Shown here piece after piece: positions 54,980-64,000 of a stretch of DNA of 64,000 nucleotides; the first letter of the stretch is position 1, and each line of letters starts with the position of its first letter. This DNA is from Phlebotomus papatasi (taxonomy: Eukaryota; Arthropoda; Insecta; Diptera; Psychodidae). The stretch is taken from the NCBI RefSeq assembly GCF_024763615.1, contig NC_077222.1, positions 25,358,001 to 25,422,000 of the forward strand. The letters are read 5' to 3'. Below the pieces are notes generated by a model. The model did no database searches. It was not told the DNA's origin and saw only the letters and a program-made list of their open reading frames with translations. The translations under genes and the position numbers were made by a program.

Positions 54980-55035
54980 TTATCTAAAAATTTTGCTATT
55001 TGGAATACTAGAAAATATTCACTATTGTATTAATA

Positions 55036-55223
55036 CGAGCTTTAAACCTACGGTTTATCCGTATGGCTTAAGTGTTCTAATTTCTAAATTTTTAGAAAAA
55101 AAAATCTTAAGTTTGGATACTAAAGACAAATAATTTATTACATTTTGAAAAATTATTATAAAATCTTGTCATTTTAGATTTCACGATTTTCTGGAAGTGA
55201 GCTAACCTTTAATCTGAAACCCG
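55036..55223 (+). repeat. Diverged GGCTTCAGAC-family MITE
   Basis: CGAGCTTTAAACCTACGG ... GGCTTAAGTGTTCTAATTTC ... GCTAACCTTTAATCTGAAACCCG. Interior blocks are collinear with 28401-28604. Confidence 0.5.
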
Positions 55224-55348
55224 TATCAAGTGAAAAATTTACAATATTTTGCGTCTAAATAGTAAAGTTTGCTTTACGTCAATATATAGCATAAATAAGT
55301 AATAAAAAATGAGAAAAAACATTGTGGTTAATAAAATTATAATAGGGG

Positions 55349-57194
55349 GAAGTGGGGCTGCATTGATATTGATTTTCGCATTAAGGAAACTGGACTTTAT
55401 ACTATTATACTACAGTGAGTGTCAATAGTTTGTTGCCTAATGGATGTTTGAGAAATCAAGTGAAAAAAATTAAAGAAAAAAATACTTTTCCAAATTTTTC
55501 TTTTTGCAGATGAGTTCCTTATAATCCGTAGATATTATTTATAGTTTTCAAAAAAAATAATTAATTTTATTTCATATCAAAAATAATTGTTTTCCAAAAG
55601 TTGGTCATTTTTGAAAAATCAAAAGTTTGTTGCCTCATTAAAAAAACTAATTCAAAATGGTGAAAACGTGCAACCAACTTTATGTAAACCGGTTACATTT
55701 TGAGCTTATGTCATTTGATAGGCAAATGGTGGATTTGTACATTTTTAAGGCTGTCAATGTTAAATATATAGGTGTAAAAGTGATGATAAATAACAAGAAA
55801 TAATCAGTTTTTTGATAATTCATAATTTAGGTTATAATGGCAAATTACATAAAGTTGAAAGGTGGGATATTGTCCAGAGATACTGCTGGAAGGAATCGGC
55901 GTCGCTTAATTGTCAAATTTTATGGAAATTCATGAAAAGTTATACATAAAATGGTCAAATATTATAGTTATGAGGCACGAGTACATCTGAAAAACGCTAC
56001 TGGTAGACCCAGGGTTTCGACTCAGAAAGTCGATAACCGCATTCTAGGTATCTCTGATAGTAACCCCATGACGTTTGCTTCAAAAATTCAGAGTCGGCTG
56101 GTTACAGAAGGCATACAGGCTTCAAATGCTTCGAAAATCAAACTCAAAATGAAAGAAAATATAAGAATAGGTACTTGGCTCGCAAGATTCCATTGGTAAG
56201 CAAAACCAAACTGCGTAAGAGGTTGTATTTTTACGTTTTTAGCATGCTCCAAGTGAATTTACAATCTTTTAACCAGATTGGTTTTGTTTACCAATGGAAA
56301 CCTGCAAACCAAGTAATTATTCTTACCACTTTCATTAAATTGCGGTTGGTTTTGAAGCCTGTATGCCTTCTGTAACCAGCCGACTCTGAATTTTTGAAGC
56401 AAACATCATGGGGTTACTATCAGAGATACCTAGAATGCGGTTATTGACTTTCTGAGTCGAAACCCTGGGTCTACCAGTAGCGTTTTTCAGATGTACTCGT
56501 GCCTCATAACTATAATATTTGACCATTTTATGTATAACTTTTCATGAATTTCCATAAAATTTAACAATTAAGCGACGCCGATTCCTTCCAGCAGTATCTC
56601 TGGACAATATCCCACCTTTCAACTTTATGTAATTTGCCATTATAACCTAAATTATGAATTATCAAAAAACTGATTATTTCTTGTTATTTATCATCACTTT
56701 TACACCTATATATTTAACATTGACAGCCTTAAAAATGTACAAATCCACCATTTGCCTATCAAATGACATAAGCTCAAAATGTAACCGGTTTACATAAAGT
56801 TGGTTGCACGTTTTCACCATTTTGAATTAGTTTTTTTAATGAGGCAACAAACTTTTGATTTTTCAAAAATGACCAACTTTTGGAAAACAATTATTTTTGA
56901 TATGAAATAAAATTAATTATTTTTTTTGAAAACTATAAATAATATCTACGGATTATAAGGAACTCATCTGCAAAAAGAAAAATTTGGAAAAGTATTTTTT
57001 TCTTTAATTTTTTTCACTTGATTTCTCAAACATCCATTAGGCAACAAACTATTGACACTCACTGTATTTAGTTCTACGAGTTCCACAATTGTTTTATACA
57101 GCCTATGACATTAATTTAAAGCCCAATTTTCTTTAGAAATATGTGAAACATTGTATGTCAATGTAGCTCAAAGTAGCCCCACATCCTCCTAATC
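55349..57194. repeat. Host MITE carrying the nested palindrome 55413-57064
   Basis: Left AGGGGGAAGTGGGGCTGCATT (55350 on) and right AAGTAGCCCCACATCCTCC (to ~57190) are inverted ends of one element. The sequence between 55413 and 57064 is the inserted Tc1-type element. Compare the uninterrupted copy at 6586-6757. Confidence 0.65.
55413..57064. mobile_element. Tc1/mariner-type fold-back element, 714-bp arms
   Basis: Begins CAGTGAGTGTCAATAGTTTG and ends with its complement, flanked by TA (55411-55412, 57065-57066). Left arm 55413-56126 and right arm 56351-57064 pair symmetrically (coordinates sum to 112477 throughout, so no indels) with few mismatches. Each arm encodes the same start of a Tc1-like transposase: MVKYYSYEARVHLKNATGRP, then RPRVSTQKV and NRILGISDSNPM, the paired helix-turn-helix/GRPR DNA-binding part (55951 plus; 56526 minus). 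No DDE catalytic part remains, so it is non-autonomous. The 224-bp centre holds a second, offset hairpin (CCATTGGTAA(G/A)CAAAACCAA). Confidence 0.88.
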
Positions 57195-59059
57195 TATTTT
57201 AATCAGTGATATTTATTGTATCCAGTACAAACTGTTCAATTCATAAACCCATATCTGTGACATGTCAAGATGTTTTGTACATTCATTTCTTAATTTTCCC
57301 ATTGCAGCAAAATTTTGTAATGAAAATGTTTTATTTACCATTTGAAAACGGATATTTCTGATCGCTTTGATCAACGTTCTGCTCAATCCGATGCAGCTTA
57401 AGTTCTAGCATTGAGTTAAATGTCTAGCAGATTTCTCATTTAGAAAATATTTGGACAAAAAATGATCAGAAATCAATAATAAAAAAAATCTGCCAAAACG
57501 AACATGTGTCAGGTGAGATATTTAAATATACTCAGTTTTTCAAATTATACAGTAAACAGCAATTAAAAGGCATAAATGAATATGTAAAAAAGAGTAGAGA
57601 GACATAATAAATGGTAATAAAAATTAATAATACAATAACAATGCTACTCTGGTAGCAAATGTTGTTTACACTAGAACTACCAGTAGTGTTAATCTGTGAA
57701 AATCTGAATATTAATCTGCCTGCACAGCCGTACTTTCTCTTAATAAATTTTCCCAAAACAAAAGCTTGAAACCCCTAGCACCATAAGTCCTTATTCCAGT
57801 CATTTTGCTCATTTTCTTATGGGTAATTTCACACTTATATTTTAAAATTTATAAAGTCCATTAGAATCAGACAATTTAAGAATTTCATACTGTAAAAAAC
57901 AATAGTTTTTCTAATATTTTTGTAAAAGTCGATGTTTGAGTACCAAAATCTTAACAATTAATTGCAATTCAGTAAAATAAATTTTCAATAATATGATGAT
58001 AATCGTAATTATTTAATTGATAGTGTATATACCTTGAGTCTCAAGAACGAGGCAAAACTTATTTTGAAAATGTGAATTAACAACAGATTTAATAAAGGGA
58101 TTATAACAAGAGGTCGACAGTCAATGGTCAACTATACGCGTAGTGGCCTATTTTTCAATCGTTTTGGTCAAATTTGGACTTATTTAAAAGGTTTTGATAT
58201 TCTAACTAAACCTTACTTAATTGCTCACAATCGGCAATGAATCGGGAAAGTAACAGAAAGCTTTATTTTAAAAATAATATTTTTCGCGTATTCTCAGTTT
58301 TCTGACCCATATAAAATTCAAACAGTAAAGAGATATCGATTTCCGATTTTCGATGATCCCTCCTAAAATGAGACTATCTTGAGATTTATTTCTTTATTTT
58401 CACCTCCTCGCGCCTCATTTGTTTCCCATTCCACTAATATTTTTCGTTTTTAGGATAGCTACAATTTTTTAAGCACTGTGCAAATGACAAGTAAAAAATG
58501 CAAAATCTGAAGATTTTCCAGATTTTCAGTGGTATTTGCTATCTTCGTTAATAATATTTAGACACCTTAAGCTTTCAGAGAAAACTTTAATCGCAATTAT
58601 AGCTTTTGTTTGATGTCATTGTAACACTCAAGATATTTCCCAAATAGTTTAAAGGTACGTCAGGGTTTCTCGCTAAACAAGTAGAATTTCCAGTGATCTA
58701 TAAGTTGGAATTTTGTGGCATATAAGCATCAATCAAATATAATTTTGATTGACTTATTAGCAGCTTCCAACATGAACCACCTGGGTTTAAATTCATTCAC
58801 TAAAATGCAAGGAATTCCCAGCATTTTTTTTGGGTTGTTTGTACCACGATTTCCCGAACACGTGAGTTTTATGGTTTGGCGCGTGCGCCTCTATTAATAC
58901 TCTTTCCCCAACGTCACAACATATGTGAATGGCCCCCGATTTCCCACAACATCTTGGGTCCCTCTCTCTGACTCTCCAACTCGGTCGACGGAATGACGAA
59001 AGGCAGAGAGCGTGTTTTTTTTTGCCAGGTCTGGTGGGGATTTATCAACACAGAGAGAG
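57195..59059. other. Intergenic region upstream of AGL
   Basis: AT-rich to ~58850, then GC-richer as the AGL promoter nears. No gene recognised. Confidence 0.45.
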
Positions 59060-59392
59060 TCAGTGCGACAAGAACCGGCGCCAAAGTAGCAGCTAAAATT
59101 GTGAACGAGTGAAATCTGACAGTGGGGGCTCAGAGGTCACCTTGGGGATCAAGAATTCAGGCAGAAAAACCTGCATCCAAGGCGTTTTTTCAGCAGGAAA
59201 ACCCCGGAAAGGCATCCAAATTACCTGTTTTTTTTCCGACTTCCTCGATTTTTTATCGGTTTTATTAACCTCCGGACATCTGTTCTCCATAAATCGCTGA
59301 GGTGATAGAGATAAGTGAACTTTCTCCCTGGTTATCCCAAGCTTAAAACCCGTTTTTTTCTCACCAGGATAGTGTCTCAATTGTGGGCCAAA
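59060..59392 (+). promoter_or_regulatory. Probable promoter and 5' UTR of the AGL gene
   Basis: A GC-richer island (from about 58900) holds GAGAG-type sequence followed by TCAGTGCG at 59060-59067, which fits the arthropod initiator TCAGT. A pyrimidine tract and CACCAG at 59361-59368 look like an acceptor of a 5' UTR intron just before the ATG at 59393. The donor of that intron was not fixed with confidence. Confidence 0.45.
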
Positions 59393-59549
59393 ATGGGGCG
59401 TCAAGACGTTCTAAGCCTGGCCATTTCGCATGGAGAGAATAAACAGGATACCCTGTTTAGGCTCAAAAGAGGCGCCATCCTGCACATTGTTCCTGGATCA
59501 AATCTCCTGGGAAGACACATTGCTCTCTACTGCAACTATCCTCAAAAGG
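59393..59549 (+). CDS. AGL: Glycogen debranching enzyme, first coding exon (partial gene)
   Basis: Glycogen debranching enzyme (4-alpha-glucanotransferase / amylo-1,6-glucosidase) removes branch points left by glycogen phosphorylase in the cytosol. The exon encodes 52 residues starting MGRQDVLSL and ending in phase 1 at AAAGG/GTGAGT. The segment DTLFRLKRGAIL, then GSNLLGRHIALYCNYPQKG, matches the family's N-terminal pattern (TLFRLxxG, then GxxxxGxxxxxYxNYPxxG). The start is the ATG in AAAATGGGG just after a probable 5' UTR acceptor. The frame is open farther upstream (to 59315), but that part lies before the acceptor. The rest of the ~1500-residue enzyme lies beyond the right edge. No other family fits this short N-terminus as well. 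Confidence 0.8.
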
Positions 59550-59929
59550 GTGAGTAATTTCCTGAATTTTATGACCGTTTTAACGATTTTGACACAAAAT
59601 TGTGAAGTGGGAGGGATTGAGAGATTGTAAGTGTTCTAATTATAGCAAGTATTTACAAACACCAAATGATCTCGTTGCACTGCTTATCAGCAATGTTGTT
59701 CAGACAGACGCTTTTCGAATTATAAAGTTTTTATTCAATGTTCATTTGCTTTTCCGAATAAAGCTCTTTGATTCAAGATTTTTAGCTAGAATACTAGAAA
59801 CTAATTATGGTTTTTCTTATTGTTTTTTAAAAAGATCAATAAGCATTTTCCGATTTTGCTACTCTTAATCTATTACAATATTTACCTAATTACTCTTTGT
59901 TAAGAGTTTAGGAAAACAAAAGGGTTAGG

Positions 59930-60250
59930 GAAAAGCGCGAAAGCTTCATACGATCCCAAGCTTCGTAATGACTAATTTTTCCTACCCTGAAAGAAATCCG
60001 AAAAAGTTAAAATAACATTCCGGAAATATTTATTTCACCCTACAGTATTGATCCGAAATCGGTGTAAATATTATGTTTTTTAGGTGTATTAGGGGTTAAA
60101 GTTACCCTTTTTCATGTTAATTTTACCCTTAAAAGGGGTAAAATTAACATTAAAAAATGGTGATATATTTTTACACCTAAAATGTGTTAAAATGATGAGG
60201 AAAAAAGTTAATCGCACCCCCGTTTTTTTCTCCCTTCTTAGTATGTATTA
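59930..60250. repeat. Repeat fragments with a perfect TTAATTTTACCC hairpin
   Basis: 59930-59990 is shared with 24940-25016. At 60114-60153 ATGTTAATTTTACCCTTAA and its complement form a near-perfect 19-bp-arm palindrome inside TTAAA/TTTTACAC-rich DNA. Confidence 0.5.
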
Positions 60251-61257
60251 TTTTGTACGCAATATGTATTAAATTATTTCCGGGTACTTTACCGATAAAT
60301 TTCCGATTGAAACCGTCAGTGTGGTTGTAAATTTCAAGACCTTTTCGAACCATTCAAATATAACCAAATCGATTAAGAAATTGAGCCCCGTAGAGTGGTT
60401 GACCTTTGCTTTGCGAAAAGTCAAAATGTCGAATTATCCGGTCATAGGTGTCTAGGGATAAAATGTTCATCTGACCCAGCTACACAACATATCCGAAAAT
60501 GAATAAAATCGCTAAGACGCTAAGATTAATTTTGATATATACCAAAAAACGTGACTTTGGAGCGGTTGACGCTGGGCCATTGGTTGTATGAATTTGATTA
60601 AAGGCTTCGTTAGTGGTTGATTAATGGGGTTCACCGAAAACCTCAAGTCAATATCTCTTACGTTTAAGCTTTAGAACTGTACCAAGTTGAAAAGTTTTAT
60701 TTTTCTTTTTCAAAAAACAAGATTCAAACAATGTAAGACGGGCGGGCCCAATCTGTTTGATTAATAAACAACAATATAAAAAAATAACTGATTATAACTG
60801 ATTATAATACTGCTCTCTCTTTAAAAAAGATGCCCACTAACGGAACTTTTAAGTTTTTTTTTTAAATTAGAGCGAGGACTGAACGACAAATTATTTTTAT
60901 TTTTTACGGTTTTACCCATTTTTTAACTTTTGAAATTTCTAAAACATCTAAAACCGATGGAGTTTTGCGAGTCTTTTTGTTTTTGTTTTTGTTTTTGTTT
61001 AATATTCTAGCTATTATGACTCGGCCCATTTCTTACCATTAAGACACTTATGTAAAGACTCACAAATGAAAACATTGTAAAAGTGTAAACGTAACAACAT
61101 ACAAACTGTGAAGGGGTTTTCCATCGTTTTACCCTGGAGGTTGGTCACTAACGTTAAAACGGCGATGACCGCCAGGTGTGGTAGTTTACCAAAAGTTATT
61201 GTAAGTTATTCATGGTGAAAATGAATACAATACAATACAATAATATTATTAGCGTTA

Positions 61258-61727
61258 TTAACCCTTTAAGGACGATTGGAACACCGGTATCCCATAAAGA
61301 AAATAATTTTTCTGACTACCTAAAGTCATTTTTGCTTATGTCTGTACATAATTTTAAAGTAGCAGGTTGAAGGAATCTTGAATATGTTTTGGAAGTCTCC
61401 AGCTATTTGCTAGTTTATATTTAAGCTCAAAAATGGCGAATTTTTAAATACTCAAATTCATAACTGATTTTATTTATTTTTTATACTTCCAATTCTTTTT
61501 AAGCAAAACCCTTTTGTCAATAAAAACTACAATACTCATACGTAATATTTTTCATTAAAGCGAAAAATATTATTCATTGGTATTGTCAGAAAAATTACTT
61601 AAATTTTCTGGGCTATTTTTGTTCCTATCGTTCACAGTGGCAAAAAATACACAGAATCAGACTCTGTTGAACTTTCCAAGGTTAGATGTAAGACTTATCA
61701 TAAGAGCGTCTCGTCGTTAAAGGGTTA
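61258..61727. repeat. TTAA-flanked piggyBac-like MITE (470 bp)
   Basis: TTAACCCTTTAAGGACGATT at left; TCGTCGTTAAAGGGTTAA at right. Same termini as 25694-25841, longer interior. Confidence 0.75.
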
Positions 61728-61732
61728 AAGTA

Positions 61733-61966
61733 CAGTAGACTCTCACTCAATCGGCTCTTTTTCAATCGGGCGACAAATTTTGTTGACAATTTTCACGTTT
61801 AATTATGAAGCTAATTCGCTCAAATTCGCTGTAGTTCTTCCTATTTTATCGTGATTCTTTATATATGAGCGCTTTTTGTGGAATTTACAAAGGCTTTCAC
61901 GCTCAATTCTATCGCTAAACCGGATGACATTTTGCCCCATATTCCCGATTGAGAGAGAGTCTACTG
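61733..61966. repeat. TA-flanked MITE with CAGTAGACTCTC termini (complete)
   Basis: 234 bp from CAGTAGACTCTCACTCAATC to GATTGAGAGAGAGTCTACTG, TA on each side. It abuts the TTAA element after only five bases. The truncated relative is 34695-34821. Confidence 0.88.
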
Positions 61967-62149
61967 TATTAAAATGGTCCCAATGCAGACCCAGGCACTG
62001 CGATTAGTCAGTCTAATGTACCCATATATACTCCATTTTTTAGAGCGTGATTTTGGTGTCCTTAATAAAGGACAGTAGTATAAGTCGAAAAGCCACGATA
62101 AGCGTAAAATCCCAATGCTGTGGCTTACCCATAAAGCTTATACCTAACC

Positions 62150-63148
62150 AGTATGGGATCGGGAATCTTCGTTTTTTCCTTTTTCCATTTTGTTTATTAC
62201 ACTTTTGTTTTTTTTCCAGTTTGTCTTTGGAATCTTTGCCTTCGGTAATTTTTGTTTTTTGGAAACTTTGTCTTTGGAAATATTGTCTTTTATACATTTT
62301 GCACAATTATATTTTATAACTTTCCAAAAATTTCCCTTTTCTCAGAAAATTTCCCTTTGCCCCAAAGAACGAAACTAAAAACTTACCAAAAACACAGAAA
62401 ATTTCCCTGTGCCCCTACAGGTCGTACTGATAACTTCCCAAAACACAGTAAATTTCCCCTTGTCCCAAAGGACGAAACTAAAAGCATACCCAAGTCACAG
62501 AAAATTTTCCCTTTCCCTGAAGGACGAAACTAAAAATTTCACAAAACACAGAGAACTTCCCTTTGCCCCGATAGGTGATACTGATAACTTCCTAAAACAC
62601 AGTAAATTTCCCCTTGTCTCAAAGGATGAAACTAAAAGCATACCCAAGTCATAGAAAATTTTCCCTTGCCCTGAAGGACGAAACTAAAAATTTCACAAAA
62701 CACAGAAAATTTCCCTTTGCCCCGATAGGTGATACTGATAACTTCCTAAAACACAGTAAATTTCCCCTTGTCTCAAAGGATGAAACTAAAAGCATACGCA
62801 AGTCATAGAAAATTTTCCCTTGCCCTGAAGGACGAAACTAAAAATTTCACAAAACACAGAAAATTTCCCTTTGCCCCAAAGGGCGAAACTAAAAACTTCC
62901 CAAAAACATAAAAAAATTCCCTTTGCCCCGACAGGTGATACTGATAACTTCCCAAAACACCGAAAATTTCCCCTTGCCCTGAAGTACGAAACTAAAAATA
63001 AAAAAACCAATGTAATTTCATAATTTCATTTAATAAAATATAGTACTTGTTTAAAATATATGAAAGACAAGATTTCCAAAGACAAAGGGAAAAACAAAAG
63101 TGTCAAAAACAAAATGGAAAAAAACGAAAATTCCGCAAACCCACCGGT
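62150..63148. mobile_element. TIR element with minisatellite core and 154-bp higher-order period
   Basis: Outer arms (62155-62290; 63050-63140) are inverted: GGGAATCTTCGTTTTTTCC, TTTTGTTTATTACACTTTTG and GTCTTTGGAAT against their complements. Between 62330 and 62995 a ~51-53-bp unit (AAATTTCCCTTTGCCCC then ACGAAACTAAAAA and CACAAAACACAG) repeats about 12-13 times. The start CAGTAAATTTCCCCTTGT recurs exactly every 154 bp (62446, 62600, 62754), i.e. trimers were amplified as a block. The 60-97-residue open frames here are repeat artefacts. Confidence 0.8.
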
Positions 63149-63249
63149 ATATTCTTCACAAGCATATGCGTGCATTTGAGGCGAGGTATTTGCCCTCTTC
63201 CCCGGTCGGTCAGTATTCGACGAGACGAGAGCCACGGCAGAGAGGTAGT

Positions 63250-64000
63250 ACCTGGGGTCGATTCCTCAGATGTCGCCACACCTAAGCCTCGGTTCTCAAG
63301 TCGGTTAACAGTAGAGATTCAGGTTGGCCCCATTTCATAACAAAGGTAGGGTAAACAGTGTCGCCTAGAAATATCCTCCGCTTTATCCCAAATTCTAGAT
63401 AGTAGCACAGGATGTGAATATAATCCTCTTCGTCCTTTAGTCAATCCTTATTTGTCCTATTTGGCAAATCCTATTTGTGTCGATGCCTATTTCATTTAAG
63501 TGGGAGCCGACAGCACAGTGTCCCGTAAGCAGGCCCTCTAGCGTTCTTAACTAGTATATTGTTCAGATTTAAGATCTCTTTTTCATTTGCCATCCGGTTC
63601 CGGGATTAGTTTGGCACGCCGGAGATCAGGCCGTTTAGCCCAGTGTATCTTGTGCTTATCGGTTGCTTCCCCGTTGAAGAGCTCTTTGATACAGCTCTCA
63701 GAGTAGTTGCAAATATTCCGTAAACCAGTGATTGTCTAAGTTTCTTTTCTCAATGTGCCCTTCCAGGCACCATTCAGCTTATTAAACCACTTTTAGTTCA
63801 CTGTCTTTAGGTGAAGGAGCGAAGAAGCCTCCAGAGATTGTGTTACCTTTAGGGATTTCATTGGGCGTGAAGTTATACAACACATTCAGTTGTACTGAAC
63901 GGTTCATAGTGATCCCCACGAACTAAGCCCTACGGTACTGTGAGCAAGGCTCCGAAAATTCTATATATTAGGTGTCCAATCTAGGAGCGTGTTAGGTTTA
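63250..64000 (-). mobile_element. Degraded non-LTR retrotransposon 3' end (I/Jockey/R1-like)
   Basis: GC-richer than its surroundings. On the minus strand the sequence LEGLLTGHCAVGSHLNEIGI (~63540-63480) and, after a frame change, DEEDYIHILCYYLEF match the C-terminal LLTGHCxLxxHLxxxGI...C...EEETxxHxLxxC block that follows RT/RNase H in many insect LINEs. Upstream, at higher coordinates, HWAKRPDLRRAKLIPEPDGK matches the preceding W...RQAKxxI region. Stop codons and shifts show it is dead. The 5' part lies beyond the window. Confidence 0.65.

Larger units (their letters stand above)
59550..64000 (+). other. AGL intron 1 (incomplete)
   Basis: Begins with GTGAGT and contains no exon that I can recognise up to the window edge. 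It is filled by the transposon-derived repeats listed separately. Confidence 0.55.

Noticed and set aside
59093..59404. 103-codon minus-strand frame over the AGL promoter/5' UTR
   Set aside because: Antisense of GC-richer 5' UTR; the plus-strand AGL exon explains the composition.
62190..63010. Several overlapping open frames on both strands with repeated peptides (for example FPLVSKDETKSIPKS)
   Set aside because: A minisatellite whose unit happens to lack stops in some frames; the period explains the peptides.

Overview
The window looks like a piece of an insect nuclear genome. It is AT-rich, its genes have GT-AG introns, coding sequence is sparse, and miniature inverted-repeat transposons are very dense. 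The protein content (Kidins220/ARMS, glycogen debranching enzyme) is animal. The short AT-rich introns, the TCAGT-type initiator and the transposon mix suggest a fly, perhaps a non-drosophilid (nematoceran) one; that placement is inference.

Layout. 1-12456: no gene recognised; a mosaic of short palindromic or TIR-flanked repeats, a 1.8 kb TIR element with internal ~300 bp repeats (7825-9637) and a small LINE remnant (10551-10790). 12457-49194: one large plus-strand gene, the Kidins220/ARMS orthologue. It has a first coding exon at 12457, a 15 kb first intron, an ankyrin-repeat/KAP-NTPase core packed at 27925-33915 (including a 30-nt micro-exon), and two mutually exclusive 3' ends. Read-through of the exon at 36135 stops at 36449 (about 1551 aa). 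A phase-correct donor inside that exon (36247) leads to two distal exons at 46690 and 48980/48986, stopping at 49194 (about 1622 or 1620 aa). 49195-59050: its 3' UTR, then gene-free sequence with several nested transposons. 59055-64000: promoter, 5' UTR and first coding exon (59393-59549) of the glycogen debranching enzyme gene (AGL), then its first intron, filled with TTAA- and TA-flanked MITEs, a 154-bp higher-order minisatellite and the degraded 3' end of a non-LTR retrotransposon on the minus strand.

The two genes are not functionally linked: one is a membrane scaffold for neurotrophin/ephrin-type receptor signalling, the other a glycogen catabolism enzyme. The unusual content lies in the non-coding part. 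It includes a ten-copy array of a GCATGC-centred 14-mer in Kidins220 intron 1, two copies of a repeat with a hammerhead-ribozyme-like core, a 1652-bp Tc1-type palindrome with 714-bp arms nested in another MITE, and a tRNA-derived SINE with an exact 14-bp target duplication inserted in a satellite-like element.

All exon borders were set by hand from splice consensus, reading phase and similarity to the known family. No database search was possible.
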